Source: Natronohydrobacter sp. | GTDB taxonomy: Bacteria; Pseudomonadota; Alphaproteobacteria; Rhodobacterales; Rhodobacteraceae | Length of the DNA: 10,058 nucleotides | Direction: 5' to 3' | Assembly (NCBI GenBank): GCA_007116445.1 | Contig: SKIM01000090.1 | Location: forward strand, 1 to 10,058 | Shown here: positions 1-5,972 of the stretch, one piece after another | Layout of the letters: every line of letters begins with the position of its first letter | Position numbering within the stretch: the first letter of the stretch is position 1 | The notes under the pieces: generated by a model | What the model was told of the DNA's origin: nothing | The model's input: the letters and a program-made list of their open reading frames with translations, nothing else | The model's database searches: none | Made by a program: the position numbers and the translations under genes

Positions 1-775
1 CCATGATCACCATCGGGTTTTTCGACCCCATCTCCATCTGCAGCTTGGTCATGTTGGGAATGGCAGCAGCCGCGATCCCACGCCCCACCGGCACCGATCC
101 GGTGAAGCTGATCGCATCGACAGCGGGGCTTTCGGCCAGCGCCTGCCCGATTTCGCGCCCGGCCCCCATGACCAGATTGAACAGACCCCTGGGCAGATCC
201 TGACGCGCGATGATCTGCGTCAGCGCCACGGCACTGGCGGGGGTCTGGTTTGCAGGCTTCCAGATCACGGCATTGCCGAAGGCCAGCGCGGGCGCGATTT
301 TCCATGCAGGCGTCGCCACAGGGAAATTCCAAGGGCTGATGATCGCGACGACGCCGACAGCTTCGCGGCGCACGTCAATCTCGATATCCGGGCGCACCGA
401 ATCCGCCGTCTGGCCCAGTTGACGCAGCGCTTCAGCGGCGAAATAGGTGAAGAACTGGCCCGCGCGGAACACCTCGCCCTTGCCTTCGGCCAGCGGCTTG
501 CCCTCTTCGCGGGCGATCAGCCGGCCGATCTCTTCTGCCCGCGCCATCAACTCGGTGCCGATCGCCATAAGCACATCATGCCGCTTCTGCGGCCCTGTCG
601 CGCCCCATTCGGCCTGTGCCTGCCGTGCCGCGTCCAGCGCGCGGGCCAGCTGGGCCGCGTCGGCCTGTGCAAAATGGCCGATCACATCCGACAGGTCGGA
701 TGGGTTGCGGTTCTCTGATGTGCCTGCCCCGTCCAGCCAGTCGCCTGCGATGTAATTGCGAGTCTCGAATGTCAT
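1..775 (-). CDS. Aldehyde dehydrogenase (NAD(P)-dependent), C-terminal half beyond window
   Basis: The first 258 residues of an aldehyde dehydrogenase superfamily enzyme are visible, about half of the usual 480-500; the part with the catalytic Cys lies off the left edge. Visible landmarks are the PWNFP motif with oxyanion Asn150, the cofactor-binding Lys173 (IWKPANQTP), the FTGS/G Rossmann loop at 224-231 and the general-base Glu248. That Glu sits in MEMGSKNP instead of the common LELGGKNP. The N-terminus (NYIAGDW...NPSDLSDVIG) resembles the alpha-ketoglutaric semialdehyde dehydrogenase-like branch (from memory, Bacillus YcbD/GucD type); this is a family impression, not a substrate assignment. 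The start is ATG at 775, with AAAAGGA at 781-787 five nt upstream; an ATG at 780 is followed by an immediate stop. It begins 18 nt after the Ldh_2 stop codon, so the two are probably co-transcribed. It would oxidise an aldehyde or semialdehyde to the acid in the cytoplasm. Confidence 0.93.
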   Translation of the reverse strand, partial: MTFETRNYIAGDWLDGAGTSENRNPSDLSDVIGHFAQADAAQLARALDAARQAQAEWGATGPQKRHDVLMAIGTELMARAEEIGRLIAREEGKPLAEGKGEVFRAGQFFTYFAAEALRQLGQTADSVRPDIEIDVRREAVGVVAIISPWNFPVATPAWKIAPALAFGNAVIWKPANQTPASAVALTQIIARQDLPRGLFNLVMGAGREIGQALAESPAVDAISFTGSVPVGRGIAAAAIPNMTKLQMEMGSKNPMVIM

Positions 776-793
776 CTCATTCCTTTTCGCCGC

Positions 794-1795
794 TCAGGCG
801 GCCTTGATCCTGTCCATCAGGGCGGCATCGATCTGCACGCCCGCCTTCTCCATGCGTTGGCGATTGGCGGCCCGGCGCGCGCCGGGCAGTCGCGCGCCGG
901 GCTGATCCGTGATCGCGTCTGCCAATCGCGCGATTGCCGTATAGAACCCGTCACCGGAAAACGCCGCCGGATCGAAGCCGAGGAAGAACTGCCCTGTGCC
1001 CGGTGGCCCGCCCTTGGGGCCGGAAAACGGGCTGGCCTCCAGCCCCAGATTGCTGCCTGACAGGGCGGCGGCGAAGATCTCGGCCATCAAGCCCATGCCG
1101 AACCCTTTCTGCCCGCCGGCTGGCAGCATCGAGCCTGCAAGCGCGGCCTCGGCATCCTCGGTCGGCTGGCCATCGGCATCGAGCGCCCAGCCCGGGGCAA
1201 TCGCCTCGCCCTTGCGCGCGCGCAGGATGATCTCGGATTTCGCAATCGCACTGGCCGACTGGTCAATGACCAGCCGCGCACGGCCTGCGCCATCGGGCAC
1301 GGCCAGAGCGAAGGGGTTCGTGCCGATCACAGGCTGGCTGCCGCCGACAGGGGCCATCGAGGCCGGTGCATTGGTGAAGCACAACCCGACAAGACCGGCC
1401 TCGGCCAGCCGTTCGGCGTGATGGCCCAGCACCCCGCAATTGTAAGAGCGCGACACGGCCAATGCGGCCACGCCCTGCGCGCGCACGGCGCGATCGAATT
1501 CCGGCCAGGCGGCATCAATCGCGGCATGGGCAAACCCATGCGCGGCATCGACCTGCACGGCCGCGGGCCGCGGGCGCGATACGACCGGGCTGGCCGCGCC
1601 CAGAACCTTGCCGCAGCGCAGATGCTCGGCATAGATCGGGAGATACATCAGGCCATGACTGCGAATGCCATCGCGCTCGGCCAGCCGGGTCGCGCGCGCC
1701 ACGGATTCCGCCTGCTGCGCAGATGCGCCCGCGCGGATCAGCGTCTGACGCGCAAGGTCTTCGACCTGATCAAGTGAAACTGTCATATCTGTCAT
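794..1795 (-). CDS. Ldh_2 (malate/L-lactate/pyrroline-carboxylate reductase) family oxidoreductase
   Basis: A 333-residue cytoplasmic NAD(P)H-dependent oxidoreductase of the Ldh_2 family. This family has its own fold, unlike classical lactate dehydrogenases, and includes malate/sulfolactate dehydrogenases, 2,3-diketogulonate reductase and delta1-piperidine/pyrroline-2-carboxylate reductases (DpkA type). Family landmarks: the RDGIRSHG stretch with catalytic-region His48, SYNCGVLGHHAERLAEAG (117-134), PVIGTNPFALAVP (155-167), KSEI (186-189), GWALDADGQPT (202-212) and GQKGFGMGLMAE (228-239). Many members have HFG where this one has NCG (119-121), which I take as a subfamily trait closer to imino-acid reductases; the substrate is uncertain. 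Start ATG 1795 has a GGGGG-type ribosome binding site at 1798-1804; an in-frame ATG at 1786 has none. It is the first gene of the operon with the aldehyde dehydrogenase and lies divergent from the LysR regulator. Confidence 0.92.
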   Translation of the reverse strand: MTDMTVSLDQVEDLARQTLIRAGASAQQAESVARATRLAERDGIRSHGLMYLPIYAEHLRCGKVLGAASPVVSRPRPAAVQVDAAHGFAHAAIDAAWPEFDRAVRAQGVAALAVSRSYNCGVLGHHAERLAEAGLVGLCFTNAPASMAPVGGSQPVIGTNPFALAVPDGAGRARLVIDQSASAIAKSEIILRARKGEAIAPGWALDADGQPTEDAEAALAGSMLPAGGQKGFGMGLMAEIFAAALSGSNLGLEASPFSGPKGGPPGTGQFFLGFDPAAFSGDGFYTAIARLADAITDQPGARLPGARRAANRQRMEKAGVQIDAALMDRIKAA

Positions 1796-1823
1796 GTCAC
1801 CCCCGGATTGCAGGCTAAGGGGG

Positions 1824-1853
1824 TTGGCTTGTTCAGATCAATCGAATTAAAAT
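1824..1853 (+). promoter_or_regulatory. LysR promoter candidate with embedded T-N11-A dyad
   Basis: TTGGCT (1824-1829), an 18-bp spacer and TAAAAT (1848-1853) form a plausible sigma70-type promoter for the LysR gene. A dyad TTC-N9-GAA (1832-1846) fills the spacer; its inner T1833 and A1845 are a T-N11-A box, the core LysR-family operator pattern. This placement in the divergent region would suit autorepression plus activation of the minus-strand operon. That is inference: T-N11-A is a weak pattern and no second site was clearly seen. Confidence 0.35.
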
Positions 1854-1887
1854 AAATTAAGCTTCAGTTTTTCTGGAATTGCACGCC

Positions 1888-2772
1888 ATGATCCGACTTC
1901 AGGCCCTGCGCGTTTTCGTCACTGTTGCCAGTTGCGGCAATCTTCGCGACGCGGCCAAGACGCTGCGCCGGACGGAATCGGCCATATCCATGACGCTCAA
2001 ACAGTTTGAAAGCGACCTTGGCGCCGCGTTGTTCGAGACGGACCGGAAACATACTCTGACTGCGCTGGGCCGCGAGGTGCACAAGCTCGCCCGGACCCTG
2101 CTGCGCGACTATGACAGCACGACAGAGCGGATTCTCGCGCTCGCACAGGGGCGCGAAGGGGTCTTGCGCATCGCGGCTGTCCCTTCGGTGGCCGCACAGC
2201 TCTTGCCGCCTGTGCTCAGCGCGCTTCTGTCCGATCATCCTGGCGTCCGGGTCGAGCTGCTGGATACGGACAGTGCCAGCGTGCATATGCTTGTCGAAAC
2301 AGGCGAGGTCGAGCTGGGCATCGCCGGCAGGCCGGAAGCCAGCGCTGGTCTGACTTTCATCGCCCTGTTCAATGACCCGTTTCGCCTGGTCTGCCGCAAA
2401 GATCATCCGCTGGCAAAGATCCGGCGCCCGCTGGCTGCGCAGGACATCCGCGCGCATCGACTGATCCGCAACAAATCGACTGCGGGTTGTCCCGGCTTTG
2501 ATCCCGTTGACCCCGCGCAGGCCCCGGCGCTGAGCGCGCGCAATGTCATTTCCCTGCTGGCTCTGGTGCGGGCAGGGGCCGGGGCAACGATCCTGCCTGC
2601 GCTGGCCACGCATGCAATCGATGACGCGCTTTGCGCGCTTGAGTTGCAAGACCATCAGGCGCAGCGGACTGTGGGCTTCGTTCTGCGGCGGGACGGGATC
2701 AGCAGCCCGATTTGCGCAGCCTTTCAATCCCGCCTTGTCGCATCGCTGCGGGCCGCTGACATCGCCCCCTGA
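1888..2772 (+). CDS. LysR-type transcriptional regulator
   Basis: A 294-residue protein with the usual LysR layout and length. The N-terminal winged helix-turn-helix covers about residues 1-60 (LQALRVFVTVASCGNLRDAA, then TESAISMTLKQFE as recognition helix, then LFETDRKHTLTALG as wing). A linker helix follows, and a periplasmic-binding-protein-like effector domain from about 88 (GVLRIAAVPSVAAQLLP) to the end. It should bind DNA as a tetramer and respond to a small molecule from the adjacent pathway. I chose ATG 1888 because the protein then starts at the family-typical position; an upstream in-frame TTG at 1879 adds only three residues and has no better ribosome binding site. It is divergent from the Ldh_2/aldehyde dehydrogenase operon, the standard arrangement for a LysR regulator and its target. 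The inducer is unknown. Confidence 0.93.
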   Translation: MIRLQALRVFVTVASCGNLRDAAKTLRRTESAISMTLKQFESDLGAALFETDRKHTLTALGREVHKLARTLLRDYDSTTERILALAQGREGVLRIAAVPSVAAQLLPPVLSALLSDHPGVRVELLDTDSASVHMLVETGEVELGIAGRPEASAGLTFIALFNDPFRLVCRKDHPLAKIRRPLAAQDIRAHRLIRNKSTAGCPGFDPVDPAQAPALSARNVISLLALVRAGAGATILPALATHAIDDALCALELQDHQAQRTVGFVLRRDGISSPICAAFQSRLVASLRAADIAP

Positions 2773-2837
2773 GCGCGCCAGCTGCTGCCGCCCGCGCCGC
2801 CATCCGCTGCGATTTGAGGCTCAGCATGGGCGCAGTT

Positions 2838-2869
2838 GGCAAGCCCCCGGCGGGGGCAAGTCACTTGCC
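2838..2869. terminator. Possible bidirectional terminator with two competing hairpins
   Basis: This lies in the 167-bp gap between the convergent LysR (+) and DUF1244 (-) genes. GCCCCC-GGC-GGGGGC (2843-2857) can form one hairpin. GGCAAG-TCA-CTTGCC (2855-2869) can form another that overlaps it, and an upstream GGCAAG copy (2838-2843) can also pair with the same CTTGCC. No T-tract follows on either strand, so intrinsic termination is not certain. The rest of the gap shows only GC-rich sequence and no gene. Confidence 0.3.
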
Positions 2870-2939
2870 GGAGCTTGCGACCAACATCGCCACCGCGCGC
2901 GCGTCGCTCGCGCAGGGGTAGATTTCTCACGGGCCTTGC

Positions 2940-3254
2940 TCAGCTTGCCTGCGTGCCGACATTCTCTGCAAAGGACTTCTCGAAAGCCGCCTTGGTCGCG
3001 TCATCGACCTCGCGCTGGTATTTTTCGCGCCATTGCGCATAGGGCATGCCATAGATCGCTTCGCGCGCCGCGTCCTTGTCCATCGCGATCCCGCGGGCTT
3101 CGGCGGCTTCCTGATACCAGCGCGACAGGCAGTTTCGACAAAAGCCCGTCAGGTTCATCATGTCGATATTCTGCACATCGCTGCGCTTGTCCAGATGCGC
3201 CAGAAGCGCGCGGAACGCGGCGGCCTCCAGTTCGATACGGGTCTGTTCATCCAT
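2940..3254 (-). CDS. DUF1244 family protein
   Basis: A 104-residue cytoplasmic protein that I recognise as DUF1244, a short, mainly helical family common in alpha- and gammaproteobacteria with no established function. The conserved core is MNLTGFCRNCLSRWY (32-47 region), with a CxxC pair at Cys39 and Cys42 that could bind metal or be redox active; YGMPYAQWREKYQ (68-80) is the second conserved block. There is no signal peptide or membrane segment. The start ATG at 3254 is well supported by GGAGGA at 3261-3266, six nt upstream. It is divergent from pyruvate kinase, and the shared region holds the 8-bp inverted repeat at 3332-3354, so the two could share regulation. The family call is firm; any function would be a guess. 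Confidence 0.9.
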   Translation of the reverse strand: MDEQTRIELEAAAFRALLAHLDKRSDVQNIDMMNLTGFCRNCLSRWYQEAAEARGIAMDKDAAREAIYGMPYAQWREKYQREVDDATKAAFEKSFAENVGTQAS

Positions 3255-3331
3255 CAGCCATCCTCCATTTTCATCCTGTTACCTGATCACACCGGCCCGC
3301 GGGGTCAAGTCGGCAGCGTCTTGCATTTTGG

Positions 3332-3358
3332 GCGCAAACCGTATTTGTTTGCGCTAAC
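3332..3358. promoter_or_regulatory. Operator-like inverted repeat upstream of pyk
   Basis: GCGCAAAC (3332-3339), a 7-nt spacer and GTTTGCGC (3347-3354) form a perfect 8-bp inverted repeat. The right arm is itself part of the near-palindrome GTTTGCGCTAAC (3347-3358), with a central GCGC like many LacI-family operators. It lies about 85-110 bp upstream of the pyk start, in the divergent DUF1244/pyk region. A central-carbon LacI-family regulator, such as CceR described in Rhodobacter sphaeroides, is a reasonable candidate; the regulator assignment is inference. Confidence 0.45.
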
Positions 3359-3440
3359 GGCTTGGGGCATCCATCAGACTGTCCTACAGGCTTGATAATC
3401 ACATTCCATTGCGGTGACCTGCCGCGCGAAAGGATATGAC

Positions 3441-4901
3441 ATGACCTCTCCCATGCGGCGACACCGGATGATCAAGATCGTGGCGACACTCGGCCCGGCC
3501 TCTTCCAGCTATGAAATGATCCGCGCGCTATTCGAGGCGGGCGCGGATGTGTTCCGGCTGAACATGAGCCATGGCAGCCATGACGAAATCGCCGCGCGCC
3601 ATGCCATCATCCGGCAGGTCGAAAGCGATCTGGGCCGTCCCATCGGCATCCTCGCTGATCTGCAAGGCCCCAAGCTGCGCGTCGGTGCCTTCCTCAATGG
3701 CGCGGAAGAACTGACCGAGGGCCAGCCCTTCCGGCTTGACCTCGACCCTGCGCCGGGGACAAGCGCGCGGGTGAACCTGCCCCATCCCGAGATCTTCAAG
3801 GCGCTGGAGCCGGGCGCGCAATTGCTGGTCAATGACGGCAAGATCCGCCTGCGCGTCGATACCTGCAGCCCCGAATATGCCAATTGCACCGTGATCGTCG
3901 GCGGCACGATTTCCAACCGCAAGGGCGTGAATGTGCCCGATGTTGTGCTGCCGCTGGCGGCACTGTCTGACAAGGACCGCAAGGATCTGGAATTTGTCTG
4001 TCGTCTGGGCGTGGACTGGCTGGCGCTGTCCTTCGTGCAGCGCGCCTCTGACGTGACCGAAGCGCGCGAGCTGGCGCAGGGCCGCGCGGCGATCCTGTCC
4101 AAGATCGAGAAGCCTGCCGCGGTCAAGGCCTTTGACGAGATCCTGTCAGTCTCGGACGGGATCATGGTCGCGCGGGGCGATCTGGGGGTGGAGCTGCCGG
4201 TTCAGAACCTGCCGCCGATCCAGAAACAGCTTGTGCGCCGCGCCCGCGCTGCGGCCAAGCCGGTGATCGTGGCGACGCAGATGCTCGAATCGATGATCGA
4301 AAGCCCGGTGCCGACCCGCGCCGAAGTCTCGGATGTCGCCACCGCGATCTATGAGGGGGCCGATGCGGTCATGCTCTCGGCAGAATCAGCGGCCGGTCAA
4401 TACCCGATTGAGGCCGTCACCACGATGAACAATGTCGCCATCGAGGTCGAGGGCGATCCGACCTATATCGACATCATCGACAGTTCCCGCAAGGTGCGTC
4501 ACCACACCATCGCTGATGGGATCGTGGCCGCCGCACGCGAATTGGCCGAGACCACCGACATCGCTGCGATCTGCTGTTTCACCCAGTCAGGGACGACAGC
4601 CAATCTGGTGGCGCGCGAACGCCCGCATGTGCCGATCATCGCCATCACGCAGTTCCAGCCCGTCGCCCGGCGCATCTCGCTGGTCTGGGGCGTGCATTGC
4701 GAAACTGTGACCGGCGAGGTCGAGCGCTTCAAGAAAGCCGTGATCAATGCTGTTCGCGTGGCGCGAAAATATGAATTCGCCAAGGAAACCGATCAGATCC
4801 TGGTCACGGCGGGGATCCCCTTCAACCAGCCCGGCACGACCAATATCCTGCGCGTCGCGCCCTGTGCGGAACATCTGATCATGAAGGGTGAGCCGGAATA
4901 A
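3441..4901 (+). CDS. pyk: Pyruvate kinase
   Basis: A 486-residue cytoplasmic enzyme converting phosphoenolpyruvate and ADP to pyruvate and ATP, the last step of glycolysis and Entner-Doudoroff flux. Full family length. The A domain opens with KIVATLGPASS (12-22) and VFRLNMSHG (37-45, Arg39/Asn41/Ser43 at the active site). The B domain lid lies around 77-175. The phosphate and metal site is LSKIEKP (Lys221, Glu223) and MVARGDLGVELP (Asp247); the signature VATQMLESM (277-285), PTRAEVSDVA and AVMLSAESAAG follow. The C-terminal allosteric domain includes FTQSGTTANLVARERP (380-395). Start ATG 3441 has AAAGGA at 3429-3434, six nt upstream; an upstream in-frame GTG at 3414 would add nine residues without a ribosome binding site. 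It appears monocistronic, with its own terminator candidate before rpmI. All key residues appear intact. Confidence 0.98.
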   Translation: MTSPMRRHRMIKIVATLGPASSSYEMIRALFEAGADVFRLNMSHGSHDEIAARHAIIRQVESDLGRPIGILADLQGPKLRVGAFLNGAEELTEGQPFRLDLDPAPGTSARVNLPHPEIFKALEPGAQLLVNDGKIRLRVDTCSPEYANCTVIVGGTISNRKGVNVPDVVLPLAALSDKDRKDLEFVCRLGVDWLALSFVQRASDVTEARELAQGRAAILSKIEKPAAVKAFDEILSVSDGIMVARGDLGVELPVQNLPPIQKQLVRRARAAAKPVIVATQMLESMIESPVPTRAEVSDVATAIYEGADAVMLSAESAAGQYPIEAVTTMNNVAIEVEGDPTYIDIIDSSRKVRHHTIADGIVAAARELAETTDIAAICCFTQSGTTANLVARERPHVPIIAITQFQPVARRISLVWGVHCETVTGEVERFKKAVINAVRVARKYEFAKETDQILVTAGIPFNQPGTTNILRVAPCAEHLIMKGEPE

Positions 4902-4931
4902 CCCCGCGACGTGACCCAGGCGCGATCAGCC

Positions 4932-4948
4932 GCGCGGATGCGCTTTTT
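4932..4948 (+). terminator. Candidate intrinsic terminator of pyk
   Basis: GCGC-GGAT-GCGC (4932-4943) followed by TTTTT (4944-4948), about 30 nt after the pyk stop. The stem is only four GC pairs, with more GCGC copies just upstream that could lengthen or compete, so the call is moderate. Confidence 0.45.
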
Positions 4949-4978
4949 CAGTGTTGTCTGCCCGGTGCGTCTGAGCCC

Positions 4979-5007
4979 TTGCGCTGCCGCCCGGTCTGGG
5001 GTATGCG
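4979..5007 (+). promoter_or_regulatory. Possible promoter of rpmI-rplT
   Basis: TTGCGC (4979-4984), a 17-bp spacer and TATGCG (5002-5007), followed by GC-rich sequence as often seen at stringently controlled ribosomal promoters. Each hexamer matches the consensus at three of six positions, so this is weak. It would leave a leader of about 70 nt before rpmI. A TATGAT at 5054-5059 has no -35 partner. Confidence 0.25.
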
Positions 5008-5086
5008 GCGCGCTCTGAGTACATGCGCCCGGCCCGAGTGGCATGCCGAGGCGTATGATCCACCCCTCCAGTGAAAGGAGATGGAA

Positions 5087-5287
5087 ATGCCCAAGATGAA
5101 GACCAAATCCGGCGCGAAGAAGCGCTTTTCCATGACAGCGACCGGCAAGGTCAAGGCAGGTCAGGCCGGCAAACGCCATGGCATGATCAAGCGGACCAAG
5201 AAGTTCATTCGCGACGCGCGCGGCACCACGATCCTGTCGGATCAGGATTCGCGCATCGTCAAGAAATACATGCCCTACGACCGCTAA
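5087..5287 (+). CDS. rpmI: 50S ribosomal protein L35 (bL35)
   Basis: A 66-residue, very basic large-subunit protein of standard length, with the L35 signature MPKMKTKSGAKKRF at the start and KRHGMIKRTKKF in the middle, ending KKYMPYDR. I chose ATG 5087: the ribosome binding site AAAGGAG (5074-5080) is six nt upstream of it, whereas it directly abuts the in-frame ATG at 5081, which would leave no spacing. The gene is followed after 12 nt by rplT, the universal rpmI-rplT pair. In many bacteria infC precedes this pair; here pyruvate kinase does. In E. coli and Bacillus this operon is autoregulated by L20 binding the leader; whether the 5008-5086 leader does this here cannot be told by eye. Confidence 0.98.
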   Translation: MPKMKTKSGAKKRFSMTATGKVKAGQAGKRHGMIKRTKKFIRDARGTTILSDQDSRIVKKYMPYDR

Positions 5288-5299
5288 GGAGTTCCTGTC

Positions 5300-5662
5300 A
5301 TGTCACGCGTTAAATCAGGCACTGTCACCCACGCCCGTCACCGCAAGGTGATCAAGGCGGCCAAAGGCTATTACGGCGCGCGCTCGCGGAATTTCCGCAC
5401 GGCGACCCAGGCGGTCGACAAGGCCAACCAATACGCCACCCGCGACCGCAAGGTGCGCAAGCGCAATTTCCGCGCGCTCTGGATCCAGCGAATCAATGCC
5501 GCCGTGCGCGAGATTGATCCGACGCTGACCTATTCGCGCTTCATCAATGCGCTGACGCTGGCGGGGATCGAAGTGGACCGCAAGGTTCTCGCCGATCTCG
5601 CTGTGCACGAGCCTGACGCTTTCGGCCAGATCGTGAGCAAGGCCAAGGCGGCAATGGCGTAA
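5300..5662 (+). CDS. rplT: 50S ribosomal protein L20 (bL20)
   Basis: A 120-residue 23S rRNA-binding protein needed early in large-subunit assembly. The basic N-terminal extension (MSRVKSGTVTHARHRKVIKAAKGYYGARSR region, 1-30) and the RNFRALWIQRINAAVRE block (about 56-73) are classic L20; the globular C-terminal half (SRFINALTLAGIEVDRKVLADLA) ends in the expected AKAAMA-type tail. The ribosome binding site AAGGAG (5286-5291) overlaps the rpmI TAA stop, eight nt before ATG 5300, so the two genes are translationally close. pheS/pheT, which commonly follow rplT, are not next; a strong hairpin and then rplS are. Confidence 0.98.
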   Translation: MSRVKSGTVTHARHRKVIKAAKGYYGARSRNFRTATQAVDKANQYATRDRKVRKRNFRALWIQRINAAVREIDPTLTYSRFINALTLAGIEVDRKVLADLAVHEPDAFGQIVSKAKAAMA

Positions 5663-5668
5663 GCCAGA

Positions 5669-5712
5669 CTGTTTGCCCCGCGCGCGGCCCATGTCGCGCG
5701 CGGGGCAAACAG
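5669..5712 (+). terminator. 18-bp perfect hairpin after rplT
   Basis: CTGTTTGCCCCGCGCGCG (5669-5686) pairs perfectly with its reverse complement at 5695-5712. A further G-T and C-G pair close it to a CCAT loop, giving a stem of about 20 bp. It begins six nt after the rplT stop and fits an end-of-operon terminator or 3' RNA-stabilising stem. There is no T-tract on either side, so it is not a textbook intrinsic terminator. Confidence 0.6.
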
Positions 5713-5737
5713 GCCATGTCAGGGCGTGCTATCAGCC

Positions 5738-5766
5738 TTGACGTGAAGGCCGCACCGGCCTATCGG
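5738..5766 (+). promoter_or_regulatory. Promoter candidate for rplS-rpmE
   Basis: TTGACG (5738-5743), exactly 17 bp, then TATCGG (5761-5766). The -35 matches the consensus at five of six positions; the -10 matches TAT only. It sits just after the rplT hairpin and before the structured leader, where an independent promoter for rplS-rpmE would be expected. It implies a leader of about 200 nt. Confidence 0.45.
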
Positions 5767-5773
5767 GGCACAT

Positions 5774-5950
5774 CTGCACCGCTAACCGGTGCAGGCGCGC
5801 GTCTTGTTCGCAGACCTGACAGCTTCGGCAGGGCAGGGGACAGGGCCGCAGGACGAAGAACAGCAGGACCATTCTCTGACGGGCGCATCAGGCGGACCCG
5901 GTCGAAGATCAGAGCTCTTGGTCGGCATCACCAGCGTGGGCAAACCCGCG
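5774..5950 (+). ncRNA. Structured 5' leader of rplS (candidate r-protein leader or small RNA)
   Basis: The 310-bp gap between rplT and rplS has no convincing gene. Within it are these pairings: a perfect 8-bp stem CTGCACCG-CTAAC-CGGTGCAG (5774-5794); a UUCG-capped element GC-TTCG-GC near 5821-5830 with flanking CCT/AGG pairs; a long-range pairing CTCTGA (5874-5879) with TCAGAG (5909-5914), extended by ACCA (5868-5871) with TGGT (5919-5922); and CGTGGG-CAAA-CCCGCG (5935-5950, one G-T pair), ending 10 nt before the ribosome binding site. Ribosomal protein leaders that bind their own product are a known class (an L19 leader is described in Firmicutes). I do not recognise this one; autoregulation is inference. 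It could also contain a separate small RNA. Confidence 0.4.
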
Positions 5951-5972
5951 TGCATCGATAAGAGGACCAGCG

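Noticed and set aside
1864..2727. 287-residue open frame antisense to the LysR gene
   Set aside because: It mirrors the codon structure of a clear LysR gene, has no recognisable domain and is low-complexity in Arg/Gln/Ala, as expected of antisense frames in GC-rich DNA.
2891..2912. Alternating CGCG-rich run after the LysR gene
   Set aside because: It can fold weakly (GCGCG with CGCGC), but such runs are common in this genome and nothing ties it to a function.
2543..3286. 247-residue plus-strand frame spanning the LysR end, the gap and DUF1244
   Set aside because: It crosses two well-supported genes in the wrong frame or strand, is rich in Arg/Ser/Pro/Cys and has no domain.
3509..4165. 218-residue frame antisense to pyruvate kinase
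   Set aside because: Shadow of pyk: Ser/Arg-rich, no motif, no ribosome binding site consistent with a gene.
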